Below, one piece after another: positions 51,189 to 58,775 of a stretch of 64,000 nucleotides of DNA. Below the pieces are notes generated by a model. It was not told the origin of the DNA. It worked only from the letters and a program-made list of their open reading frames with translations, and searched no databases. Within the stretch, counting starts at the first letter, position 1; every line of letters starts with the position of its first letter. This DNA comes from a virus, in the IMG/VR virus record IMGVR_UViG_3300042898_006838, positions 62,001 to 126,000 of that record; one strand, written 5' to 3'. The translations under genes and the position numbers were made by a program.

Positions 51189-51564
51189 CTGCCTGAGAAT
51201 GATAGGCAACTGCATCCCCAACCTCATGGATCGTGGTCTTGACGGTTCTGTCGATAAGCGACTGGGCGTCACGCCTCAGCAACTTGTCGACCTTGTTCTT
51301 GAACGCGGTCTTGGTCGTGTCACCGACGTTACAGCGCAGACCCACGTGGTCCCTGACGTCGACGGCAGTGGTGTCATTGTCCAGGAGACCGAGCATGAAC
51401 ATGCGTGTGGCGAACTCTTGCCAGTTGCTGTCCTTGATCTCGCCGATGTCAACGGCCATGGTCAGGAAGATGAGCCTCTCGGTGACTGGGTTGATTCTGC
51501 CATCCGGCAGCCAGCACTTGGTCTTGTAGTCAGCGATTTTCGTCAGGTCGTACGTCAGTGGCAT
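51163..51564 (-). CDS. Conserved phage protein of the MP(L/F)TYD type
   Basis: 133 residues. The start MPLTYDLTKIADYKTKCWLP and the central ERLIFLTMAVDIGEIKDSNW recall a conserved family found in phages and prophages next to the next listed gene. Mostly helical. Function unknown. Its start lies inside the C-terminal box of the upstream gene. Confidence 0.6.
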   Translation of the reverse strand: MPLTYDLTKIADYKTKCWLPDGRINPVTERLIFLTMAVDIGEIKDSNWQEFATRMFMLGLLDNDTTAVDVRDHVGLRCNVGDTTKTAFKNKVDKLLRRDAQSLIDRTVKTTIHEVGDAVAYHSQADGGNARSS

Positions 51565-51832
51565 CTTTCATCTCCGTTAACGTGGTTGGGTAGGCAAGTT
51601 CGTGACAGCGGCTGTAGGCCTCAGTGAATTTGTCGGAGTCGCTGAGTCCGAGACCGCAGAGGTCGTGGAGCTTGGACACGATCAGGCGCACGGCCGGATG
51701 CTCTCGGCGGCTGAAGGTGTCCAGGTCCACGAGCATCGTCAGTCCCTGGGCCAGCGTCCTGGCCACGGCCGTGGGGTTGACTGCGTCCTGGATGTCGAGT
51801 GCCGTCCGGCAAAGCTCTTGCTCATTTTTCAT
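51530..51832 (-). CDS. Conserved small phage protein
   Basis: 100 residues. The form ALDIQDAVNPTAVARTLAQG ... HPAVRLIVSKLHDL is a familiar small phage family often beside the MPLTYD gene. Ends in TTLTEMKDATD, whose codons contain the ribosome site and ATG of the next gene. Confidence 0.6.
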   Translation of the reverse strand: MKNEQELCRTALDIQDAVNPTAVARTLAQGLTMLVDLDTFSRREHPAVRLIVSKLHDLCGLGLSDSDKFTEAYSRCHELAYPTTLTEMKDATDVRPDENR

Positions 51833-52166
51833 CGTCTAATCTCATCGTCAGATTGTTGAAGGTGAAGACACGGAAGCCGACGGCTATCGCCAGCCCCACG
51901 TGCGTGCCGACAAAGGCCACGTCATCTGGTCGACGTTCGCGGACCACGGTCATGCGGACGTGGAGGCGGGAGACGATGATCGGGACCTGGGTCAGCGGCA
52001 GCCAGAGCACGCCGTCATCGCACTCCGTCGGCAGTCGTCCGCTGTTGTCGACGACTGCAAGTCGACCGCTGGCGTCGTCGACGAACAGTCGGTGCTCGCC
52101 GCGGGGCCCGGCGTACACCAGGCGCCAGCGATAGAGGCTCTCCTGCATCTCGACTATGGTGTTCAC
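51822..52166 (-). CDS. Unknown beta-rich protein
   Basis: 114 residues from a GTG with AGGTGAG upstream and GATAACCAG 14 bases before it. Beta-rich (YRWRLVYAGPRGEHRLFVDD, GVLWLPLTQVPIIVSRLHV). No family recognised. Confidence 0.55.
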   Translation of the reverse strand: MNTIVEMQESLYRWRLVYAGPRGEHRLFVDDASGRLAVVDNSGRLPTECDDGVLWLPLTQVPIIVSRLHVRMTVVRERRPDDVAFVGTHVGLAIAVGFRVFTFNNLTMRLDDEK

Positions 52167-52405
52167 GGCTCACCTGCGCTGGTTATCGAGGGGCTGGCGA
52201 AGGGGCAGGCCGGGCAGCCGGCGTAGACGGCGACGGCCTTGCCTGCCGGGGCTCGGAGCTGTGGCGGTGGTTTGACGGCCACGCGCACCATGCACAGCCT
52301 GGCTCCGCAGTTCGGGCACTCGTCGTCGACTGCCGTCCACTTCGGCTTGCCGAGGACCTGGGGGCGAGGTTGTCCTGGGAACGGGGTTCTGAGTCTGTCG
52401 TTCAT
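52163..52405 (-). CDS. Small zinc-ribbon protein
   Basis: 80 residues from the ATG at 52405. CPNCGARLC and, later, CPAC make a zinc ribbon; the rest is Pro-rich. First gene downstream of hairpin array B. No family recognised. Confidence 0.6.
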   Translation of the reverse strand: MNDRLRTPFPGQPRPQVLGKPKWTAVDDECPNCGARLCMVRVAVKPPPQLRAPAGKAVAVYAGCPACPFASPSITSAGEP

Positions 52406-52475
52406 GTTCTCTTGTCCTTCCTGTGTTCTGAATGCGAAGAATGAGTCTCCACAACTTGCCGGCAAGACAGGGACC

Positions 52476-53049
52476 AGGCGCCGGCGGCTGTGCCCTGACG
52501 GCCGCCGGCGCCTAGTCACTGGATGTCGGAGAAAAAAGTCCGTCGACCGCGGCGAGACGCCGAGGCTCTGCAGTATCTGGAGACCGTCTAGACGCTAACT
52601 GACCTGTAAGACGGGAGCCTGGTCGAGCTCCGGCTTACTCGGGCCTTGACGACGTTAGCCGGAGCTCGACCAGGCTCACGTCATCAATCACAGCCCACTT
52701 TGACTCTACGCGACGGCGAGACGCCGCCTGTGTTCACGGTTCCTACTTGCCGGGTGATTTCGATCCCTGAGCTCGGTACGAGCTCGGCAGGATCGCCACG
52801 GCGCTCAGACATCTGCCGTCGCGGGGGATGTCTGAGAAGTCGTTGACGCGATAGGCGCAACGCGCCGGCGAGACGCCGGCTGTTAGCTATTCGAACCTGA
52901 CATCTGGTACCTGCTCACCGACGATAAACGATCGGATGCGAACTAGGCTCTGCTAGTTAGCATCAGATCGCAGCGTGAGCGAAACAGCTCCGACCTCGGA
53001 GCTGAGAGCGAACGTCGACGACATAGTCGCGACGTGCCGGCGAGGCGCC
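52476..53049. repeat. Hairpin array B (four conserved mini-hairpins among six unique hairpins)
   Basis: The gap 52406-53073 has no plausible gene. Order: unique 13-bp stem 52476-52513; conserved CGGCG-AGA-CGCCG 52550-52562; unique 21-bp perfect stem with 21-base loop 52615-52677; conserved 52714-52726; unique 52761-52795; unique 52804-52836 (CTCAGACATC/GATGTCTGAG); conserved GCCGGCG-AGA-CGCCGGC 52864-52880; unique 52929-52970; unique CAGCTCCG/CGGAGCTG 52985-53004; conserved variant GGCG-AGG-CGCC 53039-53049. Conserved units recur every 152-172 bases. The sequence between stems is not shared with array A, apart from ATTCGAAC after one conserved hairpin in each. Confidence 0.8.
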
Positions 53050-53073
53050 AGCCGTTGCCTTCGCGATCGTACC

Positions 53074-53586
53074 CTAAGCCGCTGACCTGACTGACGTGGA
53101 CCTGAGCTTCCTGACCATGTCCAGGATCGCCTTAAGCTCCTGACCGTAGTCGCTGATGTCTGAGTAGAAGCTGACTGCGTCTTTTACTTCTGAGACTTCT
53201 AGATCATCCCAGTTGCTGATGTGGTCGTTGATCCTCTCAGCGTCCAGGTCTTCGAGATCTTCGAGCTTGCTCTCGATGTCCGAGAGCTTGTCGTCGACGC
53301 CATCCAGCTTCTCGACGCTCCTCTCGACGTCGGCGATCCTATCGTCGAAGTTGCTGATCTCGCTGAGGTCGATGTCTTCGAGGCCGGACGTCAGCTCCAA
53401 TACTCCTGACAACTTCTTCTGCATGTCTCCGATCTTTAGCTCAAGCCAGCTGTTGAAGACCAGCTCCAGGGCCTGGCGCTGGTCATCGCTCAGCTCCTTG
53501 AAGTTGATGGCCGGCGGCGGCTGTGATGCGCGTGACAGAGCCTCGGCCAGGGCGTGTAGAGCCCCGGCCATTTCCTTGATGTCCAT
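53074..53586 (-). CDS. Coiled-coil protein
   Basis: 170 residues. Residues about 70-115 form clear heptads (DRIADVERSVEKLDGVDDKL, SDIESKLEDLEDLD), so it should oligomerise. The N-terminal 65 residues include FKELSDDQRQALELVFNSWL. Acidic overall with a short basic C-terminus. The stop is 25 bases from array B. Function unknown. Confidence 0.7.
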   Translation of the reverse strand: MDIKEMAGALHALAEALSRASQPPPAINFKELSDDQRQALELVFNSWLELKIGDMQKKLSGVLELTSGLEDIDLSEISNFDDRIADVERSVEKLDGVDDKLSDIESKLEDLEDLDAERINDHISNWDDLEVSEVKDAVSFYSDISDYGQELKAILDMVRKLRSTSVRSAA

Positions 53587-53591
53587 ATGAT

Positions 53592-54011
53592 TCAGCTCCT
53601 CGCCAACAGTGTCAGGAACATGTCAGCGAAATGTTTGTGACCAAGGTCTAGGGACAGCTGTTCCTGCAGCTTGTCCCTGGACACGGATCCGTCGTCGGCT
53701 ATCGACGACGGAGTGAGTACGCATAGACGTGTTTTTTTGTAGCCGATGACACCCAGTCCACGGCCACCGGCTCGGTCCACCCGTCGCAGGAACGCGAGCT
53801 GCGGGGCGGAGAAGCGGTGGCCGAGGACGTTGCTGGAGCCCCGGACCGGCCAATGGTCCGTGTACTTCAGCTCAAGCCAGTAAGCGCGCCCCTCGACGAC
53901 GAGGTGAGCGTCTGGCACGCCGGTTGCCGTCATGGACGCCATGTACTCGCAGAAGCAGCGAGGTCTCAGGGCCCTGACAAACCGACGTCGGAAATCTTCT
54001 TCTCCACTCAT
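53592..54011 (-). CDS. PD-(D/E)XK nuclease, VRR-NUC/resolvase-like
   Basis: 139 residues. GVPDAHLV (P33-D34) then YWLELKY (E47-L-K49) give the catalytic PD...ExK core. SAPQLAFLRRVDRAGG fits the helix and following strand of small VRR-NUC-type nucleases. It may cut branched or single-stranded DNA. ATGA overlap with the DUF445-like gene. Confidence 0.75.
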   Translation of the reverse strand: MSGEEDFRRRFVRALRPRCFCEYMASMTATGVPDAHLVVEGRAYWLELKYTDHWPVRGSSNVLGHRFSAPQLAFLRRVDRAGGRGLGVIGYKKTRLCVLTPSSIADDGSVSRDKLQEQLSLDLGHKHFADMFLTLLARS

Positions 54012-54541
54012 TTCAGAAGAGCCTGAGCCGCGCCGACTGCGGCACCGATGGGAGCTCCGAGCCAGATGATGACCCGGAGTTCACGGTTGATGATGGAGAT
54101 GACCATGTTCTCGATCTCGTCGATGGACATAGAGTCTATGGCCGACGTGATCATGATCGAAGCAATTTTTGCTTCACGTGCCTCACCGGCTGCGCGCTGG
54201 CAGTCGGCGAGGAATTGAGCCTTGGTCAGACTGTCAAAGTACAGCCCCGTGGCCACGCGCAGGAGCGGGTAGCGGCCAAGGATCCTATCGGCACTGCCGT
54301 CGGAGAAAGCGGTGTAGACGGCATCGAATAGCCCCTCACCGCTTAACAACCGGTCCTGGACCAGGGACGCGACTTCCCTGGAAAAATCCCGGCGACGACG
54401 GGCGAAGACACCCGGAGTAAAGGGGACGCGGACACCGAAAACTCGCCAGGTATGGCGTGGCCAGAAGATCATCTTCACAACCAGCCAGTGGTCGAGGTAG
54501 CCGATGACTGCGCCGATGATCATCGGAACAATCAGGTCCAT
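54008..54541 (-). CDS. Miniature DUF445-like membrane protein
   Basis: 177 residues. The N-terminus MIIGAVIGYLDHWLVVKMIF and VPFTPGVFARRRRDFSREVA match the start of DUF445 family proteins (GYxTNWxAIKMLFxP, PFTPGLIPKR). The C-terminus (IDEIENMVISIINRELRVII, GAPIGAAVGAAQAL) matches their end, including the last hydrophobic segment. The long middle of cellular members is missing. Two membrane segments are expected, at the ends. Confidence 0.75.
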   Translation of the reverse strand: MDLIVPMIIGAVIGYLDHWLVVKMIFWPRHTWRVFGVRVPFTPGVFARRRRDFSREVASLVQDRLLSGEGLFDAVYTAFSDGSADRILGRYPLLRVATGLYFDSLTKAQFLADCQRAAGEAREAKIASIMITSAIDSMSIDEIENMVISIINRELRVIIWLGAPIGAAVGAAQALLK

Positions 54542-54545
54542 GCCC

Positions 54546-55067
54546 CTACCGCGCCATTCCCGCGGCGTAGGAACGGAGCTCTGCCAACGTCTCTTCGAGA
54601 TCGGCGTGGGCCGTGTGCACTCTCTTCTTCTCGATGGTCATCGGATCCGAGCCGTTGATGAACCACAGGGACATGCGCATGGCACTGACGTCCAGGTGAC
54701 GGTGACTGAATACGGCCTCGACACTGGGCATGTGCTGGCGCAGGAACCCGCGGTCGAAGTGGACGCTGTTGCCGCTGAGGATCGGGAGCTTGCCCGCCTG
54801 CTCAAGCCACGCCAGTAACTCTTTCTCCACATGCTTGACCCCGTTCTGGCAGTCGAGAGCGCGTTGGAAGAGACCCGTCTTCACGTGCATGTCCATGGCG
54901 TAGGCGTCGGCGGCGGCCGCCGCGCCCAGGGCCGGCGTGATCAGGGAGTGGAATGACTGCCCCGTGTCCCGGAACTTGTCGTCAAAGATCCTGGCCCCGA
55001 CCTCCAGCAGACAGTGCCTGCTGGCGTCGAGGCCCGTTGTTTCCGTGTCGAGAAAGACAAACTTCAT
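54546..55067 (-). CDS. Oligoribonuclease-like DEDDh exonuclease
   Basis: 173 residues. FLDTETTGLD (D7, E9), GNSVHFDRGFL, HRHLDVSAM and HTAHADLEETLAELRSY follow oligoribonuclease closely in order and length. It would degrade very short RNAs, useful after transcript turnover or abortive transcription. The leader has GGGCATAAC and GGAGG. Confidence 0.85.
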   Translation of the reverse strand: MKFVFLDTETTGLDASRHCLLEVGARIFDDKFRDTGQSFHSLITPALGAAAAADAYAMDMHVKTGLFQRALDCQNGVKHVEKELLAWLEQAGKLPILSGNSVHFDRGFLRQHMPSVEAVFSHRHLDVSAMRMSLWFINGSDPMTIEKKRVHTAHADLEETLAELRSYAAGMAR

Positions 55068-55087
55068 CGTCGTTACCTCCTGTTCAG

Positions 55088-55096
55088 GTTATGCCC
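55088..55096 (-). promoter_or_regulatory. GGGCATAAC element, copy 4
   Basis: 20 bases before the ATG at 55067 and five after the previous stop. TCAGG/CCTGA pairs around GCATAA form a small hairpin. Confidence 0.5.
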
Positions 55097-55101
55097 TGAG
55101 G

Positions 55102-55776
55102 TCAGAGGATATTGCCCTCCACGTCCTCACGGCAGTTGTCGTCGTCGCTGCCGACGTCGATTCTCGGCGCCCAAGCGCGCCATGGTCTGTCAACGCCCCG
55201 CTCGCTGAGTAGGGACATGGCCGTCGCCAGGTCCGTGCCGTAGAGCGTGGGCAGGGCCTGAGCCGTCAGCACCTGGGCCAGGGCTCGGTAGGCGTTGGTG
55301 ACGTTGTCGTCAGGTTGGTTGGCATCGCTGTCCACGATGTGCTCGGGCTCGCGTGTCACGCGCACGCGCCCGTCTACGGCCACGGACAACAGTCCCCAGG
55401 CCCTGGGCAGGGACTCCAGGTGACCGGGACCGATGGCGTCGGCGTGAGCCAGCCACGGATTCAGGCTCAGGCGCGGGTAGGGCAGGAGCCACTTGCCGTC
55501 CTCCACGTCCTCACGCGACAGGTCGGCGAGGCTGCCCTTGACCTCGATGACGTGTAGGCTCTCGACGCCGTCGCGTACGCAGCCGGCGGCGACGTCCACT
55601 CGCCACCGACCGTCCCAGGGCGTGCACAGTCCGTGAAGGCCGTGGAGACCGACCTCAGTCGCCAGGGCCCTGCAGCCCCGGCGCCAGAGCCAGAGACAGC
55701 TGGCCGTCGTTACCCTGGCCGTGGCCTGGGCTCGACTCAGATCTCTCCAGGACAAGAGCGTCGATGGCGTCTTCAC
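55102..55776 (-). CDS. PD-(D/E)XK nuclease-like protein (MmcB-type pattern)
   Basis: 224 residues from a GTG behind GGAGG. WRVDVAAG (D61) and HVIEVKGS (E78, K80) with EDVEDGKWLLPYPRLSLNPW match the pattern of MmcB-like putative repair nucleases. The C-terminal 90 residues are unassigned. The start lies inside the preceding gene. Confidence 0.65.
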   Translation of the reverse strand: MKTPSTLLSWRDLSRAQATARVTTASCLWLWRRGCRALATEVGLHGLHGLCTPWDGRWRVDVAAGCVRDGVESLHVIEVKGSLADLSREDVEDGKWLLPYPRLSLNPWLAHADAIGPGHLESLPRAWGLLSVAVDGRVRVTREPEHIVDSDANQPDDNVTNAYRALAQVLTAQALPTLYGTDLATAMSLLSERGVDRPWRAWAPRIDVGSDDDNCREDVEGNIL

Positions 55777-55936
55777 TTACCTCCACCTCACCGCCAGATT
55801 TCTTGCGGAAGCTGCGAACTGGTACGACGGCAACGATCCTCCAGCCCTGGGACGAGAGCTGGTTGAGCTCCGCCTCCAGGGCCGCGAGGACGTCGTCTCC
55901 GTCGTAGCTGGGATCGAGAACGCGGTAGCGAGTCAA
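55655..55936 (-). CDS. Small DUF4177-like protein
   Basis: 93 residues if translation begins at a TTG forming a TTGA overlap with the previous stop; a longer frame to 56008 exists. RYRVLDPSYDGDDVLAALEA then ELNQLSSQGWRIVAVVPV is the pattern of DUF4177-like domains (a small beta-alpha-beta unit). The last 30 residues overlap the nuclease gene. Confidence 0.5.
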   Translation of the reverse strand: MTRYRVLDPSYDGDDVLAALEAELNQLSSQGWRIVAVVPVRSFRKKSGGEVEVSEDAIDALVLERSESSPGHGQGNDGQLSLALAPGLQGPGD

Positions 55937-56289
55937 GACAGCCGAGTCTTCAGCCAGGCCATCAGGTCGCCACCAGGCGCCGACTTCGGAGCGCCGGCAG
56001 ACTCGCACAGGGCCTGCAGGTCGCTGAGGTACCGGCGCATGGCGTCGTTGGCTTGACGTTCGCTGCGCAGGGCCTCGGCGACGCTGTCGTTGACGTGCCC
56101 GTGCTCTGGCTCGCCGGGCGTGCCGATAAGGCTCTCTATGCTCGCTGCCCGCAGGTGCGGGACAAGCGGGTGCTCCTCTGCGCCCTCGTCAAGAAGCCAG
56201 GAGTCGCCGCCCTTGTACGAGATCTTCTCCACGCCGTGCAGGATGACAAAGGCGTCGCGGCAGAGGCTGCTGTAGTCAAAGTTTTTCAT
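55933..56289 (-). CDS. Unknown small protein
   Basis: 118 residues. Beta N-terminus (DAFVILHGVEKISYKGGDSW) and helical C-terminus (NDSVAEALRSERQANDAMRR). ATGA-coupled to the gene above. No family recognised. Confidence 0.6.
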   Translation of the reverse strand: MKNFDYSSLCRDAFVILHGVEKISYKGGDSWLLDEGAEEHPLVPHLRAASIESLIGTPGEPEHGHVNDSVAEALRSERQANDAMRRYLSDLQALCESAGAPKSAPGGDLMAWLKTRLS

Positions 56290-56543
56290 CGGAAAAGCTC
56301 CTGGTTGTGAGCAGAGCAGACTGCTTTGAAGACGTCAACGTCAATGGCCTGGGCCATGACGTCCACGGTCGTCAGGGTCACGAATACGTCGACGCGCTGA
56401 GCCTCCCAGGACACGACGGCCTCGAAGTCGGCGCCAGGTGGTAGGTGCTGTCGAATAAGGCGCAGGTGGAATTGGCTGCGATCCGGGTCGAGCTCGTAGG
56501 AGACGGGACTCAGCTGTTCTCCGTTGACGAATACTTTCCACAT
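56286..56543 (-). CDS. Unknown small protein
   Basis: 85 residues, beta-rich (VFVNGEQLSPVSYELDPDRS, DVFVTLTTVDVMAQAIDVDV). TLTTVDVMAQAI is a loose match to the recurring TTI box. Start overlaps the previous frame by 34 bases. No family recognised. Confidence 0.55.
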   Translation of the reverse strand: MWKVFVNGEQLSPVSYELDPDRSQFHLRLIRQHLPPGADFEAVVSWEAQRVDVFVTLTTVDVMAQAIDVDVFKAVCSAHNQELFR

Positions 56544-56827
56544 GCCGCCTCCATGACGTCGAGTTCCGTTGCGTCTCTGATCGTGAACGAGGTTTTTCCT
56601 TCAAAGGTCAGAAACGAGTCTTCGCAGATGCCGAAGACCTGATAACTCCATCCCGGCTCTTCGTAGGCGCAGAGTACGGGTTGGCCGACGAGAACCGGGT
56701 TCACGAGGTCAATGACCCATCGGTTACCGGACAGGTCGTGGTTGCCGACCGTGGGACGCATCCTCCTGATCCGGTCGCCGAAGACGAGCTGGAAGTAGTC
56801 CCAACTCATGACCTCCGGCGCAGTCAT
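56510..56827 (-). CDS. Unknown small protein
   Basis: 105 residues from the ATG at 56827, with GGAGG seven bases upstream; the frame further upstream is not used. RRMRPTVGNHDLSGNRWVID and a beta C-terminal half. No family recognised. Confidence 0.6.
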   Translation of the reverse strand: MTAPEVMSWDYFQLVFGDRIRRMRPTVGNHDLSGNRWVIDLVNPVLVGQPVLCAYEEPGWSYQVFGICEDSFLTFEGKTSFTIRDATELDVMEAACGKYSSTENS

Positions 56828-56855
56828 GGCATCTCCTCCCTGTGCCCGAGTCCAA

Positions 56856-57098
56856 TCAACATTCCTGCACATCTCCGTGATCAACACCGAAGATGCAGTG
56901 ACCGTTATCTAGCAGCAGCGGCAGCCAGTGGTCGCAGTCGCTGTCACCGGCGACGACCAGGGACTTGATCTCACACATATGTCTGTCGGCCTTGATGAAG
57001 AGGCTGTGGCTGCAGGTGCTGCAGTTGGCTGACAGCGGCCCGCAGGGCGTGTCCACGATCTTCACCGGCGGACGGCGTTTCTCTCTGGTCATGGTCAT
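56856..57098 (-). CDS. Cysteine-rich small protein
   Basis: 80 residues with seven cysteines (TPCGPL, ANCSTCSHS, HMCEIK, SDCDHW, GHCIFG, QEC), likely one or two zinc sites. ATGA overlap with the gene above. No family recognised. Confidence 0.6.
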   Translation of the reverse strand: MTMTREKRRPPVKIVDTPCGPLSANCSTCSHSLFIKADRHMCEIKSLVVAGDSDCDHWLPLLLDNGHCIFGVDHGDVQEC

Positions 57099-57379
57099 GA
57101 CTCCTCTCTATCTGATTTCTTAATTGTCATCAACTCCGATTGAAACATTGACTCCGCCATCTCCTCCAACGTCGTGGCTATGGTCATGACGCTGGTGTTG
57201 CCACCAGCGTCCACCACGTGAACCTCATTCTCAGGCACCGAGGCGCTGATGACGAATGGCCTGCCCATGAACATGAAGCCAGTACGCTCTTCGTCGCAGA
57301 GCTCTGTGACGTGGCATGGGTTAAAGCGAACACATGTTCCCGGTGGCAGGCGTTCAATACGTCTCCTGGGAAGGGGCAT
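57095..57379 (-). CDS. Unknown small protein with TTLEEM box
   Basis: 94 residues behind AGGAG. Basic N-terminus, a short beta domain (FMFMGRPFVISASVPENEVH), then ATTLEEMAESMF about 20 residues from the end. Function unknown. Confidence 0.55.
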   Translation of the reverse strand: MPLPRRRIERLPPGTCVRFNPCHVTELCDEERTGFMFMGRPFVISASVPENEVHVVDAGGNTSVMTIATTLEEMAESMFQSELMTIKKSDREES

Positions 57380-57393
57380 GACTCTTCTCCTTC

Positions 57394-57648
57394 CTACATG
57401 TCCAGGAACTCGGTGTCCTCGCCGTACGACCGGAGTAGTTGCTCCTGTTTCTCGCCGTCGACGAGGACGCGGCCACCGAAGATGCGACGTGCGCTCTCGA
57501 TGACCCTGAATTCTGATGGCGATGGATCGTTGTTCAGCACGTGCCAGAGCTCCTGCTCGCTCCAGGCCCGCGTGCCCTTGGGCGCAGGCTCGTCGACGGC
57601 GACGTCGATCTCGACGTCAGGTGTCTTCAGGTACAGGGTGATGATCAC
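57394..57648 (-). CDS. Unknown small protein
   Basis: 84 residues from a GTG whose Shine-Dalgarno site (AAGGAG) is coded by the end of the upstream gene. N-terminal beta (IITLYLKTPDVEIDVAVDEP), helical centre. No family recognised. Confidence 0.55.
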   Translation of the reverse strand: MIITLYLKTPDVEIDVAVDEPAPKGTRAWSEQELWHVLNNDPSPSEFRVIESARRIFGGRVLVDGEKQEQLLRSYGEDTEFLDM

Positions 57649-57934
57649 TGACTGACTCCTTGATCAAGTCCATTGTCGTCTCCAGGCCCAGCAGCGGCCT
57701 TGCCTCGATCTCGTAGACCTTGTCGAAAACGTCATCGACGTATTCCAGTCGCTGTTCGTAAGTCAGCGCCTGGAAGGCCCTGAAATCGTCTTCGTCGCCG
57801 CAGTCTGAGATGGTGTCTTCCATGTCGCTGGCTATCCAGGCCTTGGCCGTATCTATGTCGACCACGGCCTCTGTGTACTGATGGTTATCTGGCTGTCGAA
57901 CTATGACCACGTAGATGTCCAACACAGTCTTCAT
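57617..57934 (-). CDS. Unknown small acidic protein
   Basis: 105 residues. Begins KTVLDIYVVIVRQPDNHQYT, then acidic helices (DTAKAWIASDMEDTISDCGD). LETTMDLIKESVSD near the end is one of the recurring boxes and contains the ribosome site for the next gene. Function unknown. Confidence 0.55.
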   Translation of the reverse strand: MKTVLDIYVVIVRQPDNHQYTEAVVDIDTAKAWIASDMEDTISDCGDEDDFRAFQALTYEQRLEYVDDVFDKVYEIEARPLLGLETTMDLIKESVSDHHPVPEDT

Positions 57935-58190
57935 TAACTGCCTCCTCCATTTCCTCGATCGTCGTCTTGACGAGTGACATGGCCGCCTCGGCCGTCACGT
58001 CCTCGGCGGCGATGTCGTAGTTGTTGCCGTTTTCTAAAAGCTGGCGAAAGACGTCTTCGTCGACAAAGACCTGGCGCTGTCGCCAGGTAATTGCCATCCA
58101 CTCCCAGCGCTCGTCGCCGCTGTAAGTGGCCCAGGCGGCACCGGCGCCGGTAAAGAACGTCTCACCGTCTCGACTCCAGGGCATAGACAT
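57885..58190 (-). CDS. Unknown small protein with TTIEEM box
   Basis: 101 residues. Aromatic N-terminal half (WSRDGETFFTGAGAAWATYS, WEWMAITWRQRQVFV). The box KTTIEEMEEAVNEDC contains the next gene's GGAGG and ATG. The last 15 residues are coded in the overlap. Confidence 0.55.
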   Translation of the reverse strand: MSMPWSRDGETFFTGAGAAWATYSGDERWEWMAITWRQRQVFVDEDVFRQLLENGNNYDIAAEDVTAEAAMSLVKTTIEEMEEAVNEDCVGHLRGHSSTAR

Positions 58191-58241
58191 TCTCCTACAA
58201 CCGCCAGGGGCACCGGCTCGGCTTGAGCCAATGGTCTACGG

Positions 58242-58775
58242 TCACGCAAAGGCCCTGGCCATCAGGGCTCTGATGTCTTCGTCGCTCATGACCATGCCCG
58301 TGACGGCCAGGAACGACTCGCAGACCCTGGCGACGAGCTCGGCACCCGGGTCCCGGCTCCTGGCCATTTCATGGGCGTCCATGAGATTCAGGCTGTCGAG
58401 GCCGCGCATACGTCGTCCGTTGACAAGCAGTTGCAGGTGGACACGGCCGTCGTCGACGAAGATCAGTGACTCCAGGACCTGTGCGTGATCTGACATCGCG
58501 GATCGGAATCGGCGCCAGAGCCTGTCTTCTGGCTCGTGCATTGTCTCCGTTTCGTAGCCGCCGTCGTTGTCCAGGACCTGGGTGTCTCCGGCGACGTAGT
58601 CGTCTTCGCCGAATAACACGACCTTGCGCGTGTCGTGGCTACAGGCTCGCCTGACAGCGAAGTCGATCAGGGCCTGGGAGTCTAGTGGCCAGCTCCAGTC
58701 ACGGTCGTCGTATTCGATGACGATCGTGGTCTCGGCTACGCGCTGCATTTCAACGTGAAGATACTTCTTTGTCAT
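58242..58775 (-). CDS. Unknown protein, 177 aa
   Basis: N-terminal half starts KKYLHVEMQRVAETTIVIEY; C-terminal half is helical and ends MSDEDIRALMARAFA. Start inside the AVND box of the upstream gene. No family recognised. Contains MHEPEDRLWRRFRSAM and a FGEDDYVAGDTQ segment. Confidence 0.6.
   Translation of the reverse strand: MTKKYLHVEMQRVAETTIVIEYDDRDWSWPLDSQALIDFAVRRACSHDTRKVVLFGEDDYVAGDTQVLDNDGGYETETMHEPEDRLWRRFRSAMSDHAQVLESLIFVDDGRVHLQLLVNGRRMRGLDSLNLMDAHEMARSRDPGAELVARVCESFLAVTGMVMSDEDIRALMARAFA

Noticed and set aside
52646-52846. 66-codon plus-strand frame within array B
   Set aside because: It runs through two stem-loops and a conserved mini-hairpin, has no ribosome site and is on the opposite strand to all neighbours.
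52864-52900. tRNA gene suggested by ATTCGAAC after a stem, also seen near 39692
   Set aside because: No acceptor, D or anticodon arms can be drawn around it.
52476-53049. CRISPR array
   Set aside because: The repeated core is only about 11-17 bases, spacing is uneven, the intervals are themselves hairpins, and no cas genes are adjacent (the Cas4-like nuclease is a replication-block enzyme 19 kb away).
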